A stretch of DNA of 8,063 nt from Deltaproteobacteria bacterium. Lineage in GTDB: Bacteria; Desulfobacterota; DSM-4660; Desulfatiglandales; HGW-15. Made by a program: the position numbers and the translations under genes. The DNA is taken from NCBI GenBank assembly GCA_020342025.1, contig CP070840.1, positions 2,906,325 to 2,914,387 on the forward strand, written 5' to 3'. How positions within the stretch are numbered: the first letter of the stretch is position 1; each line of letters starts with the position of its first letter. This document shows positions 1 through 7,345 of this stretch, in pieces. The notes under the pieces were generated by a model. That model did not search any database. It worked only from the letters and a program-made list of their open reading frames with translations, and was not told where the DNA came from.

Positions 1-686
1 GCTTTCAGCGCTTTTGCCATTCGAGGGGGTGTCAGCTCGTCCTGTTTTCCCACCAGAATCAAAGTGGGCACAGAGATTCGGTTCAATTGGCCCCTGACGT
101 CATGTGTGACATTGGCCTTTATTTGCCTTTCAAACGCCGCGGAGTTCTTGCCAAGGTACCCGCCTGTGAGACGCGCCTTGATTTCCCTCACTTTTTCAGG
201 GTTTTTTTGACGAAAGGGCTTGGAGAAGAGCCAGGGCATGACCATCGGATCTTCACCGGACCTGCCGGATTTTTGCAAGTACTCCTGCCAGGAGTCATAG
301 AGCACCCTCATTCAGCTTTCTCCCCAGGAGGTTGTGCTGGCAAGGACAAGGCTTATCACCCTCTCAGGGGCTATAAGGGCCACCTGTTGAGCGATCATGC
401 CTCCCATGGATGTTCCCAGGAGATGCGTCCGCTCGATTCCCAGGTGGTCCATGAGCCCGAGGGTATCCCGTGCCATGGTCTCCGTTGTGTAGGTCTCTGA
501 GCAGCTCGAGCTTTTGCCCGAGTCCCGGTTATCAAGGAGAATGATTCTAAAATGTTTTGAGAAATCCGAAATCTGGAATTCCCACGTGGCCATATCTTGG
601 CCTAGACCCAAGATCATTATGAGAGGTGGCCCTTCACCATACTCCTCATAATGGATTTGGATGTCTTCTATCTTCGCTTCAGACAT
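1..686 (-). CDS. Alpha/beta hydrolase, 3' end outside window, interrupted by one in-frame UGA
   Basis: Starts at ATG 686-684 with an AAGGGG-type ribosome site at about 692-697. The N-terminal 124 residues show the alpha/beta hydrolase core: an oxyanion-loop region (ILGLGQDMATW), the strand and turn LLDNRDSGKSS (most relatives have DNRG), and the nucleophile elbow GTSMGG with the catalytic Ser. A TGA at 314-312 then stops the frame, but the same frame stays open to the window edge and is clearly still the same protein: MRVLYDSWQEYLQK, a cap region, then VPTLILVGKQDELTPP, the strand and loop that carry the acid residue. About 228 codons are visible; family members are usually near 270, so the catalytic His lies outside. 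The UGA is either a nonsense mutation or sequencing error, or a recoded (selenocysteine) codon; see the hairpin at 281-295. Substrate unknown; it is divergent from the redox operon. Confidence 0.75.
281..295 (-). promoter_or_regulatory. SECIS-like hairpin downstream of the hydrolase UGA (candidate)
   Basis: In the minus-strand mRNA the sequence ACUCCU-GGC-AGGAGU forms a perfect 6-bp stem with a 3-nt loop. The loop starts at +23 after the UGA (314-312) and begins with GG, matching the spacing and apical-G preference of bacterial SECIS elements. The lower stem is weak and no bulged U is evident. A 6-bp palindrome can occur by chance, so this is only suggestive. Confidence 0.35.
312..314 (-). 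other. In-frame UGA codon 125 of the hydrolase
   Basis: Both flanks read as continuous hydrolase sequence in one frame (STTSWGES, then UGA, then MRVLYDSW), so a single codon rather than a frameshift interrupts the gene. The site lies after the strand that follows the nucleophile elbow, at the start of the cap, where I know of no conserved Cys. Options are nonsense mutation, base-call error or Sec insertion. Confidence 0.8.
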
Positions 687-705
687 ATGGACCCCTTCTC
701 AAGAA

Positions 706-721
706 CCCTTTCCCGAAAGGG
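706..721. repeat. Small perfect hairpin in the hydrolase leader
   Basis: CCCTTT-cccg-AAAGGG is a 6-bp inverted repeat with a 4-nt loop. It lies about 20 bases upstream of the hydrolase start, close to its ribosome site, so it would be in the 5' leader of that transcript. Function is not known; it could modulate translation or be chance. Confidence 0.4.
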
Positions 722-754
722 AACTGTTCATTTGTAAACTTATTGAAAAAGAAG

Positions 755-776
755 GGAAAATACCCTCTTATTTTCC
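755..776. repeat. Perfect 8-bp inverted repeat, possible operator
   Basis: GGAAAATA-ccctct-TATTTTCC is a perfect palindrome with a 6-nt spacer. It lies just downstream of the predicted minus-strand promoter start and abuts the -35 box of the plus-strand promoter candidate at 779. This placement suits a regulator-binding site controlling either direction, or a leader hairpin of the hydrolase transcript. Confidence 0.45.
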
Positions 777-778
777 TA

Positions 779-806
779 TTGACTTTATATATTATAAGTG
801 TGTAAT
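779..806 (+). promoter_or_regulatory. Candidate sigma-70 promoter facing the cytochrome b operon
   Basis: TTGACT at 779-784 and TGTAAT at 801-806 are separated by 16 nt in an AT-rich stretch. It points at the cytochrome b gene but would leave a leader of about 400 nt, which makes the assignment less certain. It overlaps the better minus-strand promoter. Confidence 0.35.
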
Positions 807-818
807 TAACAATTTCAA
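791..818 (-). promoter_or_regulatory. Sigma-70-type promoter of the hydrolase gene
   Basis: On the minus strand TTGAAA (818-813) and a consensus TATAAT (796-791) are separated by 16 nt. Transcription would start near 784 and give a leader of roughly 100 nt before the hydrolase ATG at 686. It is the best promoter match seen in the window. Confidence 0.6.
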
Positions 819-901
819 AGAAAAGTTCCAGCCCAGGTGATGGTTAACCCCATTTTTTGCAATCTAGTCCCCTCTCCGGTCGATTGAACCCTAATTTGGC
901 C

Positions 902-1159
902 TCACCCTTTCACCCACAATGAGAGCTCCAAAGAGGCCGTCTTGAGGACATCCTCCGTGGGGGACTCCGAGCCATACAAATCACATAAAACTCCACTCTT
1001 TTCCAGAGGGAAGTTCTGATTTTCATGATTTTCACCCTCGCTGGGGTTTATTTGGGTTTTCTCTGCTCCATGCATAGGGTATAAGACTCTTTTGCCAGGA
1101 TTCTTGGATCCTCGTGTGCGCTTAGTAGCAACTCCCGCCTTGGCTTTTGTGGCTATCAT
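902..1159 (-). CDS. Doubtful 85-residue ORF, no recognised family
   Basis: This minus-strand ORF has a Lys/Arg-rich N-terminus (MIATKAKAGVATKRTRG), a hydrophilic middle and a C-terminus ending in LSLWVKG. I recognise no domain, signal peptide or membrane segment. No ribosome site precedes the ATG at 1159, nor the internal Met at about 1075. It occupies the otherwise empty stretch between the divergent promoters and the cytochrome b gene. It may be a spurious ORF inside a long leader, or the remnant of a gene. The rest of 822-1187 shows nothing I can assign. Confidence 0.2.
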   Translation of the reverse strand: MIATKAKAGVATKRTRGSKNPGKRVLYPMHGAEKTQINPSEGENHENQNFPLEKSGVLCDLYGSESPTEDVLKTASLELSLWVKG

Positions 1160-1211
1160 GGGTCGGGCTTTATGAAGTGATTAATAATTGGGGAAGGAGA
1201 CTGAAGGCATC

Positions 1212-1877
1212 ATGGATTTTTATTCATTTGTGGAAGGCCCGCTGTTATGGATTGCCTCTTTGACTTTTATTATTGGCAGCCTTCTGAGGGCTGCACTCTT
1301 CCTTTCCGTCTCACGAAACAAGGACAAGATCATCTATCAACATTTTAGCTGGAAGTATGTCCTCGCCACATTGGGCCGGTGGTTGTTGCCTATCAACAAG
1401 GACGTGGCCAAAAACCCTGTTTTCTGGCCCCTTGCCTATATATTCCATATCTGTCTGATTGTGGTCCCCATATGGCTATCCGGCCATATTTCCCTCTGGG
1501 AGGAATCCCGTTTTGAGTGGTCCTGGACGCCCATTCCCGATGGTCTGGCCCACTGGATGACCCTCATTTTCCTCGCCATCGCCATCTTCTTTTTGCTGAG
1601 GCGGATCTTCTCCGCGGATATCCGTCTTCTTTCCACGTTCTCAGACTACTTTATCCTTTTTGTCACTGCCCTTCCCTTTGCCACTGGCTATTTCCTCACC
1701 CATGGAACCTTGGATAGTGTCGGGTTCTTTGGGGACAACATGCAGCTTATTCATATGCTTTCAGGTGAAATCCTGCTTATTTTCATACCCTTTACCAAAC
1801 TTTCCCATTTTATCCTTTTCTTCTTCTCACGTGGGGCCACTGGAATCGAATTTGGAAGAAGAGGATATTCCGTTTAG
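1212..1877 (+). CDS. Membrane cytochrome b subunit of an Hmc/Tmc/DsrM-type redox complex
   Basis: The 221-residue protein has five likely membrane helices, at about residues 10-33, 72-91, 112-130, 145-163 and 180-205. Histidines suited to heme b ligation lie in or next to helices (His79, His92, His114, His181, His199); the ending PFTKLSHF resembles the NarI/DsrM C-terminal helix. Size matches HmcE-type subunits (my recollection: about 226 residues) rather than the larger DsrM. The family passes electrons between membrane quinone or periplasmic cytochromes and a cytoplasmic CCG Fe-S partner, which is the next gene, 43 nt downstream. I chose ATG 1212 because MDFYSFVEGPLLW is a natural N-terminus with AAGGAG at 1194-1199 upstream; a TTG at 1188 would add eight residues but places that ribosome site inside the gene. 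Exact subfamily and heme number are inferred. Confidence 0.8.
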   Translation: MDFYSFVEGPLLWIASLTFIIGSLLRAALFLSVSRNKDKIIYQHFSWKYVLATLGRWLLPINKDVAKNPVFWPLAYIFHICLIVVPIWLSGHISLWEESRFEWSWTPIPDGLAHWMTLIFLAIAIFFLLRRIFSADIRLLSTFSDYFILFVTALPFATGYFLTHGTLDSVGFFGDNMQLIHMLSGEILLIFIPFTKLSHFILFFFSRGATGIEFGRRGYSV

Positions 1878-1920
1878 TGCCTTGGCGGCACTATAATATC
1901 AAAGTCAAAGGAGCTTAGAG

Positions 1921-3225
1921 ATGGCTGAAGAGGCGAAACAGATGGACCTGACAAAAGAGATAGATCCAGAAGAGATTGTGAATTTTCTGAAACCCAAAAT
2001 TGGCGCCCGATTCAGGATGTGGCTGAACATCTGTGCCCATTGCGGACTTTGTGCCAACACGTGCCATTACTATAATGCCAGCGGGAAAGAGCCAAAGATG
2101 ATCCCTGCCTACAAAGTGAGGTTTATCAAAGAGATCCTTAGGAAAAAAGGCAACGTGGACAGGGAATACCTCCAAAAGGTCTATGATACCGTCTACCATG
2201 AATGCAACATGTGCCGGCGCTGTACCCTTTACTGTCCTTTCGGGATCGACATTGCCCTGTTGATATCACTCCTGCGGGGTCTTCTCTTTTCCCAAGGCAT
2301 GGCGCCTGAGGGCCTTCTTCGGGCGGTGGAAAACTATCAGGAGTTCGGCAACCAGATGGCTGTTACCAAGGAGGATTGGGTAGAAACCATAGAATGGTGC
2401 GAAGAAGAGATGGCTGAAGAGCTGGTTGGCCTTAAGATTCCCATCGATAAAAAGGGCGCTAAGATCATGTATACGGTCAATGCAAGGGAACCCAAGTTTT
2501 ACCCACAGGACATCATGGAGGTGGCCAAGATCTTTCATGTGGCCGGCGAGGACTACACCCTCCCCAGTGAGCCCGGCTGGGATGATACCAATCTGGCCAT
2601 GTTCTGCGGAGACGTAAAGACGGCCAGGATGATCGTAGAAAACACCTTTAAACGGGCTGAAGAGTTGGTGGTTGAAAAAGTCGCCATCACCGAATGAGGC
2701 CACGCCTATCGAGCGCTTCGGTTCGAAGCGCCCACCTGGTTGGGATACACCCCCAAGCAAGAAGTCATTCACTCTGTAGAACTCTTTCACGATTATATTC
2801 GCGATGGCCGTATAAAGATTAGAGAAAAGATAAAAGTGCCCACCACTGTCCAGGATCCTTGCAATGTGGTGCGGAGCGGCGGTCTTGCCGAGAAAAACAG
2901 GGCCTTGGCCGAGATGCTTTCAGAGGACTTCCGGCCCATGAAATACCAGGGCAACTACAATTACTGCTGTGGCGGCGGAGGCGGTGCCATGCCCATGGGC
3001 GGTGAGATGAAAAAACACCGCCTGAAATGTGGAATGATCAAGGCCGATCAGATCAAGGAAACGGGTGCCAAGATCGTTTTTGTCCCGTGCCACAACTGCA
3101 TAGACCAGATAAGAGACCTGGCAAAGACCTATGAATTGGACTTTAAGGCGATACACTTCAAGGAGGCCATTTCTGAACATATGCAGATTCCTGAGGAGAT
3201 GATCCCGAAAGAAGAAGAGGACTAA
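1921..3225 (+). CDS. Selenocysteine-containing HdrD/DsrK/HmcF/TmcB-like Fe-S protein, UGA read through
   Basis: AAAGGAG (1907-1913) lies 7 nt before the ATG. The 434-residue protein has two ferredoxin-type [4Fe-4S] motifs (Cys38/41/44/48 and Cys95/98/101/105), a degenerate first CCG domain (about 180-275) and a full second CCG domain: Cys314, Cys349-Cys350 in NYCCGGGGG, and Cys390-x2-Cys393. The second set matches the five-Cys ligation of the non-cubane [4Fe-4S] cluster known in HdrB. Codon 259 is TGA (2695-2697); reading through gives TE-U-GHAYRALRFE, where relatives have Cys in ECGHAYR. Both halves share one frame, the 14 codons after the TGA are family-like, and a SECIS-like hairpin follows. 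The usual automatic result would be two truncated genes. As the cytoplasmic partner of the upstream cytochrome b it probably exchanges electrons with a thiol/disulfide-type acceptor; the substrate is unknown. Hmc, Tmc and DsrK subfamilies cannot be separated here. Confidence 0.85.
2695..2697 (+). other. UGA codon read as selenocysteine (Sec259)
   Basis: The TGA replaces the conserved Cys of the CGHA(Y/W)R-type motif, one base from TGC/TGT. The frame is continuous on both sides. The next start-like codon (TTG 2740) has no ribosome site in front of it, so reinitiation is unlikely, and truncation at 258 residues would remove the whole second cluster-binding domain. Confidence 0.82.
2713..2731 (+). 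promoter_or_regulatory. Candidate bacterial SECIS element
   Basis: GCGCTTCG-GTT-CGAAGCGC is a perfect 8-bp stem with a 3-nt loop, or a 7-bp stem with the loop GGTTC. The GG apex begins at +23 after the UGA, inside the known bacterial window of roughly 16-37 nt, with G at the start of the loop as SelB-bound elements usually show. The hairpin lies inside the reading frame, as bacterial SECIS elements do. Confidence 0.75.
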
Positions 3226-3336
3226 TTGTACCTTGTCCCTATGGTGGAATCGTGATAATCTTTAGCTAAATTACCTACTTAGTTGGTGGTATATTGGTTA
3301 GTAAGCGTCTTCAAGAAATCTTAATGGTGGGCAGAA

Positions 3337-5613
3337 TTGGGTCGTTTTTTTAACATCCATCACACACTCAGTTTCCGGCTGATATTCTGGGTTGGTCTGG
3401 TCCTGCTGATCAGCATATCCACCTGGGCCTATTTTAATATTAAGTATCAAAAGCAAAGGGCCGTTGAAGAGATGGTTGCAGAGGCTGACAGGCTGGGGAA
3501 TACCATAAAACTGGGTACCCACTATGCCATGATGCTCAATTCCAGAGACGACATTAACCAGATCACGACCAACATTGGCCGACAAAAAGAGATAGAAAAT
3601 ATTCGTATCTATAACAAAGAGGGACAGATCAAATTTTCCAGCAGGACGGAAGAGGTTGACCAGACAACGAATATTAAGGCCGAGGCCTGCTTTATCTGCC
3701 ATAAACAAGATCCGCCCTTAGAAAAGGTGGAACTGGCGGACAGGACACGCATTTTTGACTCTTCCGGCGGTTTTCGGCTGCTAGGCATTATTAGCCCCAT
3801 TTACAATGAGCCAGGCTGCTCTAGGGGATCCTGCCACGTCCATCCTAAAGACAAAAAGGTCTTGGGGGCGCTTGACGTGGTGATTTCACTGGTAAACACG
3901 GATAAGGAGATTGCCTCGTACACAAGGGGAATCATCGGCCTGGCGATTATCATTTTTCTTGGGGCATCCGCGATTATCGGGATTTTTCTTCTGAGATTTG
4001 TAAATCGCCCCATAAAGGAATTGATCACGGGTGCTCACCACATCGGGGACGGGGACTACAATTACAAAGTGGATGTGATTGATCGGGACGACGAGATGGG
4101 GCAATTGGCCACGGCCATCAACGAGATGCGAAGAGAGATAAGAGAAAAGCAAGAAGAACTGAGCAAACAGAGGGAAGAATATCAGAATATCTTTGAGCTC
4201 GCTCCCTGTTATATCACTGTTCAGGGCAGGGACCTGAGACTGATCAGGTATAATCGTGAGTTTGCCGAACAATTTGCCCCCAAACCGGGGGACTACTGCT
4301 ACAAGGCCTATAAAGGCCGCTCGGAGCCGTGCGCCGTCTGCCCCGTGATGAGAACCTTTGAAGATGGGAAATCCCATTACAGCGAAGAGTCCGGCGTTAG
4401 CAAGGACGGCACCAAATCCTTTTGGGTGGTAAGAACCTCTCCCATTAGGGACGCCAAGGGAGAAGTGACAGCAGCCATGGAGTTGTGCCTTGATATTACC
4501 AAGATGAAGTACCTGGAAAAGGAGGTCGAGAAATCAGAGGAGAAATATAGAAGCATATTTAACTCCATACCCAATCCTGTCTTTGTTCTGGACGGCCAAA
4601 GCCTTGAAATCCTCGACTGTAACGACAGTGTAACACCCGTCTATGGGTTTAGCAAAGATCAGCTATTGACGACCTCCTTTCTGAAACTTTTCGAGGAGGA
4701 TTCGCGCGAGCGTTACGCCTCTGAATTGAAAAGCACCAATGTTTTGAACCAGGCAAGGCAGATGAACAGGGCGGGCCAGACCATTTTTGTTAATATCCGC
4801 ATATCGCCCTACGAGTACCTTGGCCGCGATGTCTTTTTGGTAACCACAAGCGACATCACAAAAAGATTAATGACTGAACAGCAACTCATCCAGGCCAGTA
4901 AGATGACCACCCTGGGAGAAATGGCCACGGGTGTGGCCCACGAACTGAATCAGCCCCTCTCTGTCATCAAGACCGCCAGCAGTTTCCTCTCAAAAAAGGT
5001 GAAAAAAAATGAGGAAATAAAGGACGAGATCCTGAAAACCCTGACAGAGGAAATTGAAAGCCACGTGGATCGTGCCTCAAAAATCATCAGCCACATGAGA
5101 GAATTCGGCCGCAAATCGGAGGTGATCAAAGAAAGGGTCCAAATCAACGAAACCCTTGACAGGGCCCATGAAATATTCAGTCAGCAACTGAAATTGAGGG
5201 AGATCGAAGTCCTAAAAGACTATGAAGAAAACCTCCCGCTCATTCTGGCTGATTCCAACCGATTGGAACAGGTCTTTATCAACTTGCTTATCAATGCCAG
5301 AGATGCCATCGAAGAGAAACTGAATGAGCTGGGCCACAGAAATGTGGATAAGAAGATATTCTTGAAGACCAGTTACCAGGGAAGGATGATCAAAATTGAA
5401 GTGAGGGATACGGGCAAAGGGATTCCCCAACCCATTCTTGATAAGATTTTTGAGCCTTTTTTCACCACCAAAGAAGTGGGGAGGGGCACGGGGTTGGGGC
5501 TCTCCATTAGTTATGGGATCGTGAAGGACTACGATGGGACCATCAAGGTAGAAACGGAGGAGGGCGAAGGATCTAATTTCATCATTATGTTCCCTGTTCC
5601 CGATGAGGCCTAA
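3337..5613 (+). CDS. Membrane sensor histidine kinase with periplasmic c-type heme motifs, HAMP and two PAS domains
   Basis: The 758-residue protein has, in order: a membrane helix (about 13-32); a periplasmic domain to about 197; a second helix (198-220); HAMP (220-272); a first PAS domain (281-390); a second PAS domain (405-508); HisKA with phospho-acceptor His535 in [10 protein letters not shown]; and an HATPase domain with N box at Asn653, DTGKGI (691-696) and GRGTGLGLS (715-723). The periplasmic part carries CFICH (118-122) and C161-x4-C166-His167, both usable for covalent heme c, so it probably senses redox state or a small ligand. The first PAS has Cys321, Cys332 and Cys335 (PCAVCP), a possible metal or Fe-S site. 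The start is the TTG at 3337, because a stop at 3322 closes the frame and no ATG is available before the first helix; the ribosome site (GGTGGG) is weak. It lies 111 nt after the selenoprotein gene and may control or monitor it. Confidence 0.9.
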   Translation: MGRFFNIHHTLSFRLIFWVGLVLLISISTWAYFNIKYQKQRAVEEMVAEADRLGNTIKLGTHYAMMLNSRDDINQITTNIGRQKEIENIRIYNKEGQIKFSSRTEEVDQTTNIKAEACFICHKQDPPLEKVELADRTRIFDSSGGFRLLGIISPIYNEPGCSRGSCHVHPKDKKVLGALDVVISLVNTDKEIASYTRGIIGLAIIIFLGASAIIGIFLLRFVNRPIKELITGAHHIGDGDYNYKVDVIDRDDEMGQLATAINEMRREIREKQEELSKQREEYQNIFELAPCYITVQGRDLRLIRYNREFAEQFAPKPGDYCYKAYKGRSEPCAVCPVMRTFEDGKSHYSEESGVSKDGTKSFWVVRTSPIRDAKGEVTAAMELCLDITKMKYLEKEVEKSEEKYRSIFNSIPNPVFVLDGQSLEILDCNDSVTPVYGFSKDQLLTTSFLKLFEEDSRERYASELKSTNVLNQARQMNRAGQTIFVNIRISPYEYLGRDVFLVTTSDITKRLMTEQQLIQASKMTTLGEMATGVAHELNQPLSVIKTASSFLSKKVKKNEEIKDEILKTLTEEIESHVDRASKIISHMREFGRKSEVIKERVQINETLDRAHEIFSQQLKLREIEVLKDYEENLPLILADSNRLEQVFINLLINARDAIEEKLNELGHRNVDKKIFLKTSYQGRMIKIEVRDTGKGIPQPILDKIFEPFFTTKEVGRGTGLGLSISYGIVKDYDGTIKVETEEGEGSNFIIMFPVPDEA

Positions 5614-6761
5614 TGGCAGAAAAAATTCTTTTAGTTGATGATGAGGAGGGTATCCGCAAGGTATTGGGCATATCCCTGTCAGATAGCGGTTATCAGGTAT
5701 TTACCGCCAAGAGTGGGGAAGAAGCCCTCCATATTTTCAAAGACCAGGATCCCCCCATCGTGTTGACAGATATCAAGATGCCCGGGATGGACGGCATTGA
5801 ACTGCTAAAGAAGATGAAGCAACAGAACCCGGATGCTGAAGTGATCATGATTACGGGACACGGCGACATGGAACTGGCCATCCAGAGCCTTAAACATGAG
5901 GCCACGGATTTTATCACAAAGCCCATCAACGATGATGCCCTGGAAATCGCCCTGAAAAGGGCCAAGGAGAGGATTTCCTTGAAAAACCAGATCAGGGAAT
6001 ATACGGAAAATCTCGAAAAACTAGTCGAGGAAAAAACCCAGAAACTGTTAGAGGCAGAACGACTGGCCGCCGTGGGCCAAACCGTGGCGGGGCTTGCCCA
6101 TGCTATCAAGAATATTACAGGGGGGCTTACGGGAGGCATATTTGTCCTGGAGAAGGGCATTGAGCTGGACAACAAGAAATACCTTCACCAGGGCAGGGAA
6201 ATGGTGGAAGGCAATGTGGAAAAGATCAAGAGTATGGCCATGGACCTCCTCAACTTTGCCAAGGAAAGGGAGCCTGAGTACCAGCTATGTGATCCCAATA
6301 AACCGGCTAGAGAGGTCTTTGATCTCATGGCACCCCGCGCCCGCGAATACGGAATTGCCTTAGAAATGGACCTGGATAAAAACCTGCCCCATTTCTGGTT
6401 TGATCCCGAGGGGATTCATCGCTGCCTCATGAACCTGGTGACAAATGCCATCGATGCCTGTGTGGAGATCGGTTGTTCCAGCAGAAAGGTGGAGGTTGTG
6501 CTTCGTTCATTCAAACCCAAAGGCTGGGCTGTGGAGTATCAGGTGGTGGACAACGGCTGCGGCATGGATGAAGAGACTAAGGACAAGGTGTTCCAGAGTT
6601 TTTTTAGTACCAAAGGGTCGAGGGGTACGGGCCTGGGGTTGATGATCACCAAGAAAATCGTGGATGAGCACGGGGGCGTCATTGAGGCGGAATCTGAAAA
6701 GTCGAGAGGATCAAAGTTTTCTATCAAGCTGCCTGAAAGAGATAAGTTGCCAGCTTCTTAG
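5613..6761 (+). CDS. Receiver-histidine kinase (N-terminal REC, C-terminal kinase), soluble
   Basis: The ATG overlaps the TAA of the preceding kinase by one base (TAATG), so translation is probably coupled. Residues 4-118 form a receiver domain: Asp9/Asp10, phospho-acceptor Asp53 in LTDIKMPGMDG, Thr81 and Lys103 (ITKP). A coiled linker (about 119-148) leads to a kinase core with His163 in GLAHAIKN, N box at Asn278, D313NGCG, and RGTGLGL (337-343). No membrane segment and no DNA-binding domain is present. The arrangement suggests a relay in which the upstream heme-motif kinase phosphorylates Asp53 and this modulates the second kinase core, which then signals to another receiver such as the one at 7553. 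That wiring is inferred from order only. Confidence 0.9.
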   Translation: MAEKILLVDDEEGIRKVLGISLSDSGYQVFTAKSGEEALHIFKDQDPPIVLTDIKMPGMDGIELLKKMKQQNPDAEVIMITGHGDMELAIQSLKHEATDFITKPINDDALEIALKRAKERISLKNQIREYTENLEKLVEEKTQKLLEAERLAAVGQTVAGLAHAIKNITGGLTGGIFVLEKGIELDNKKYLHQGREMVEGNVEKIKSMAMDLLNFAKEREPEYQLCDPNKPAREVFDLMAPRAREYGIALEMDLDKNLPHFWFDPEGIHRCLMNLVTNAIDACVEIGCSSRKVEVVLRSFKPKGWAVEYQVVDNGCGMDEETKDKVFQSFFSTKGSRGTGLGLMITKKIVDEHGGVIEAESEKSRGSKFSIKLPERDKLPAS

Positions 6762-6838
6762 AGGTACAAGTTTCTTCATTTATATCTTGTTGATGGTAGC
6801 AGGGTTCACAAAACCATAAACCAAAAAAGGAGACTACC

Positions 6839-7336
6839 ATGATAGATTATAAAAACATTCTATTCTGCACGGACTTTTCCGAAGACGCCAACATCGCCTT
6901 TTTCCATGCACTTGATCTGGCAAAAAAATATAATGCCAAACTACATATCGTTCATATTCCGCACTCCTCTTACGCCTATTGCAGGCATATTGTGGACGAG
7001 CATGTTCCCGCAGGCGCCGCAGGGGGCGAGGCCTTTTATAATGAAGAAATAGAAAAGGCAGCAGAAGCCGCCCTAAAAGAGGAATATGATAAGAGGCTTG
7101 GTGACTTCAAAGATTATGTGTATGTGATCAAGAGTGGATCTCCGGACGTGGAAATCATTCGATATGCCAAGAAGAATAACATTGACGTGATTGTCATGGG
7201 GGCCCTCGGGAAATCGGAACAGGACCGAATCGTGCACGGGAGCACGGTGGCCAATGTCTCCAAATATGCCCACTGCCATGTGGTGGCGATCAGAAATCCG
7301 GCCAAACAGTACACGCTGCCGGACAGCATGTATTAA
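6839..7336 (+). CDS. Universal stress protein, UspA family, ATP-binding type
   Basis: The 165-residue single Usp domain opens with YKNILFCTDFSEDA, the typical first strand and Asp12 turn. It ends with the nucleotide-binding signature G-x2-G-x9-G-S (Gly121, Gly124, Gly134, Ser135), so it belongs to the ATP-binding rather than the UspA-proper group. An insertion at about 42-70 (PHSSYAYCRH through GGEAFYNEE) contains Cys48 and Gly/Ala-rich sequence. A strong ribosome site AAGGAG (6827-6832) lies 6 nt before the ATG. It is 77 nt after the receiver-kinase gene. Its position among signalling genes beside a redox complex recalls the D. vulgaris Tmc neighbourhood (from memory). Its role is probably stress or energy-state signalling; partner unknown. 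Confidence 0.9.
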   Translation: MIDYKNILFCTDFSEDANIAFFHALDLAKKYNAKLHIVHIPHSSYAYCRHIVDEHVPAGAAGGEAFYNEEIEKAAEAALKEEYDKRLGDFKDYVYVIKSGSPDVEIIRYAKKNNIDVIVMGALGKSEQDRIVHGSTVANVSKYAHCHVVAIRNPAKQYTLPDSMY

Positions 7337-7345
7337 TAAAATCGC

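Noticed and set aside
87..500. Plus-strand ORF of 137 residues opposite the hydrolase
   Set aside because: It is the antisense shadow of the alpha/beta hydrolase, whose minus-strand product has clear motifs; the plus-strand product has none.
1188..1211. TTG 1188 as start of the cytochrome b gene
   Set aside because: It would put the AAGGAG ribosome site inside the coding sequence; ATG 1212 gives a normal membrane-protein N-terminus.
2266..2790. Minus-strand ORF of 174 residues opposite the Fe-S protein
   Set aside because: It is antisense to the well-supported Fe-S/CCG gene and shows no recognisable motif.
2740..3225. A separate gene starting at TTG 2740, with 1921-2697 as an independent upstream gene
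   Set aside because: Both are in the same frame, the 14 codons between are family-like, no ribosome site precedes the TTG, and either half alone would lack an essential part of the fold.
3324..3353. ATG at 3324 as kinase start or leader peptide
   Set aside because: It is out of frame with the kinase and stops after nine codons; nothing supports a functional leader peptide.
5693..6175. Minus-strand ORF of 160 residues, Ser-rich, opposite the receiver-kinase
   Set aside because: The Ser-rich composition is the usual antisense shadow of a coding strand; the plus strand has full receiver and kinase motifs.
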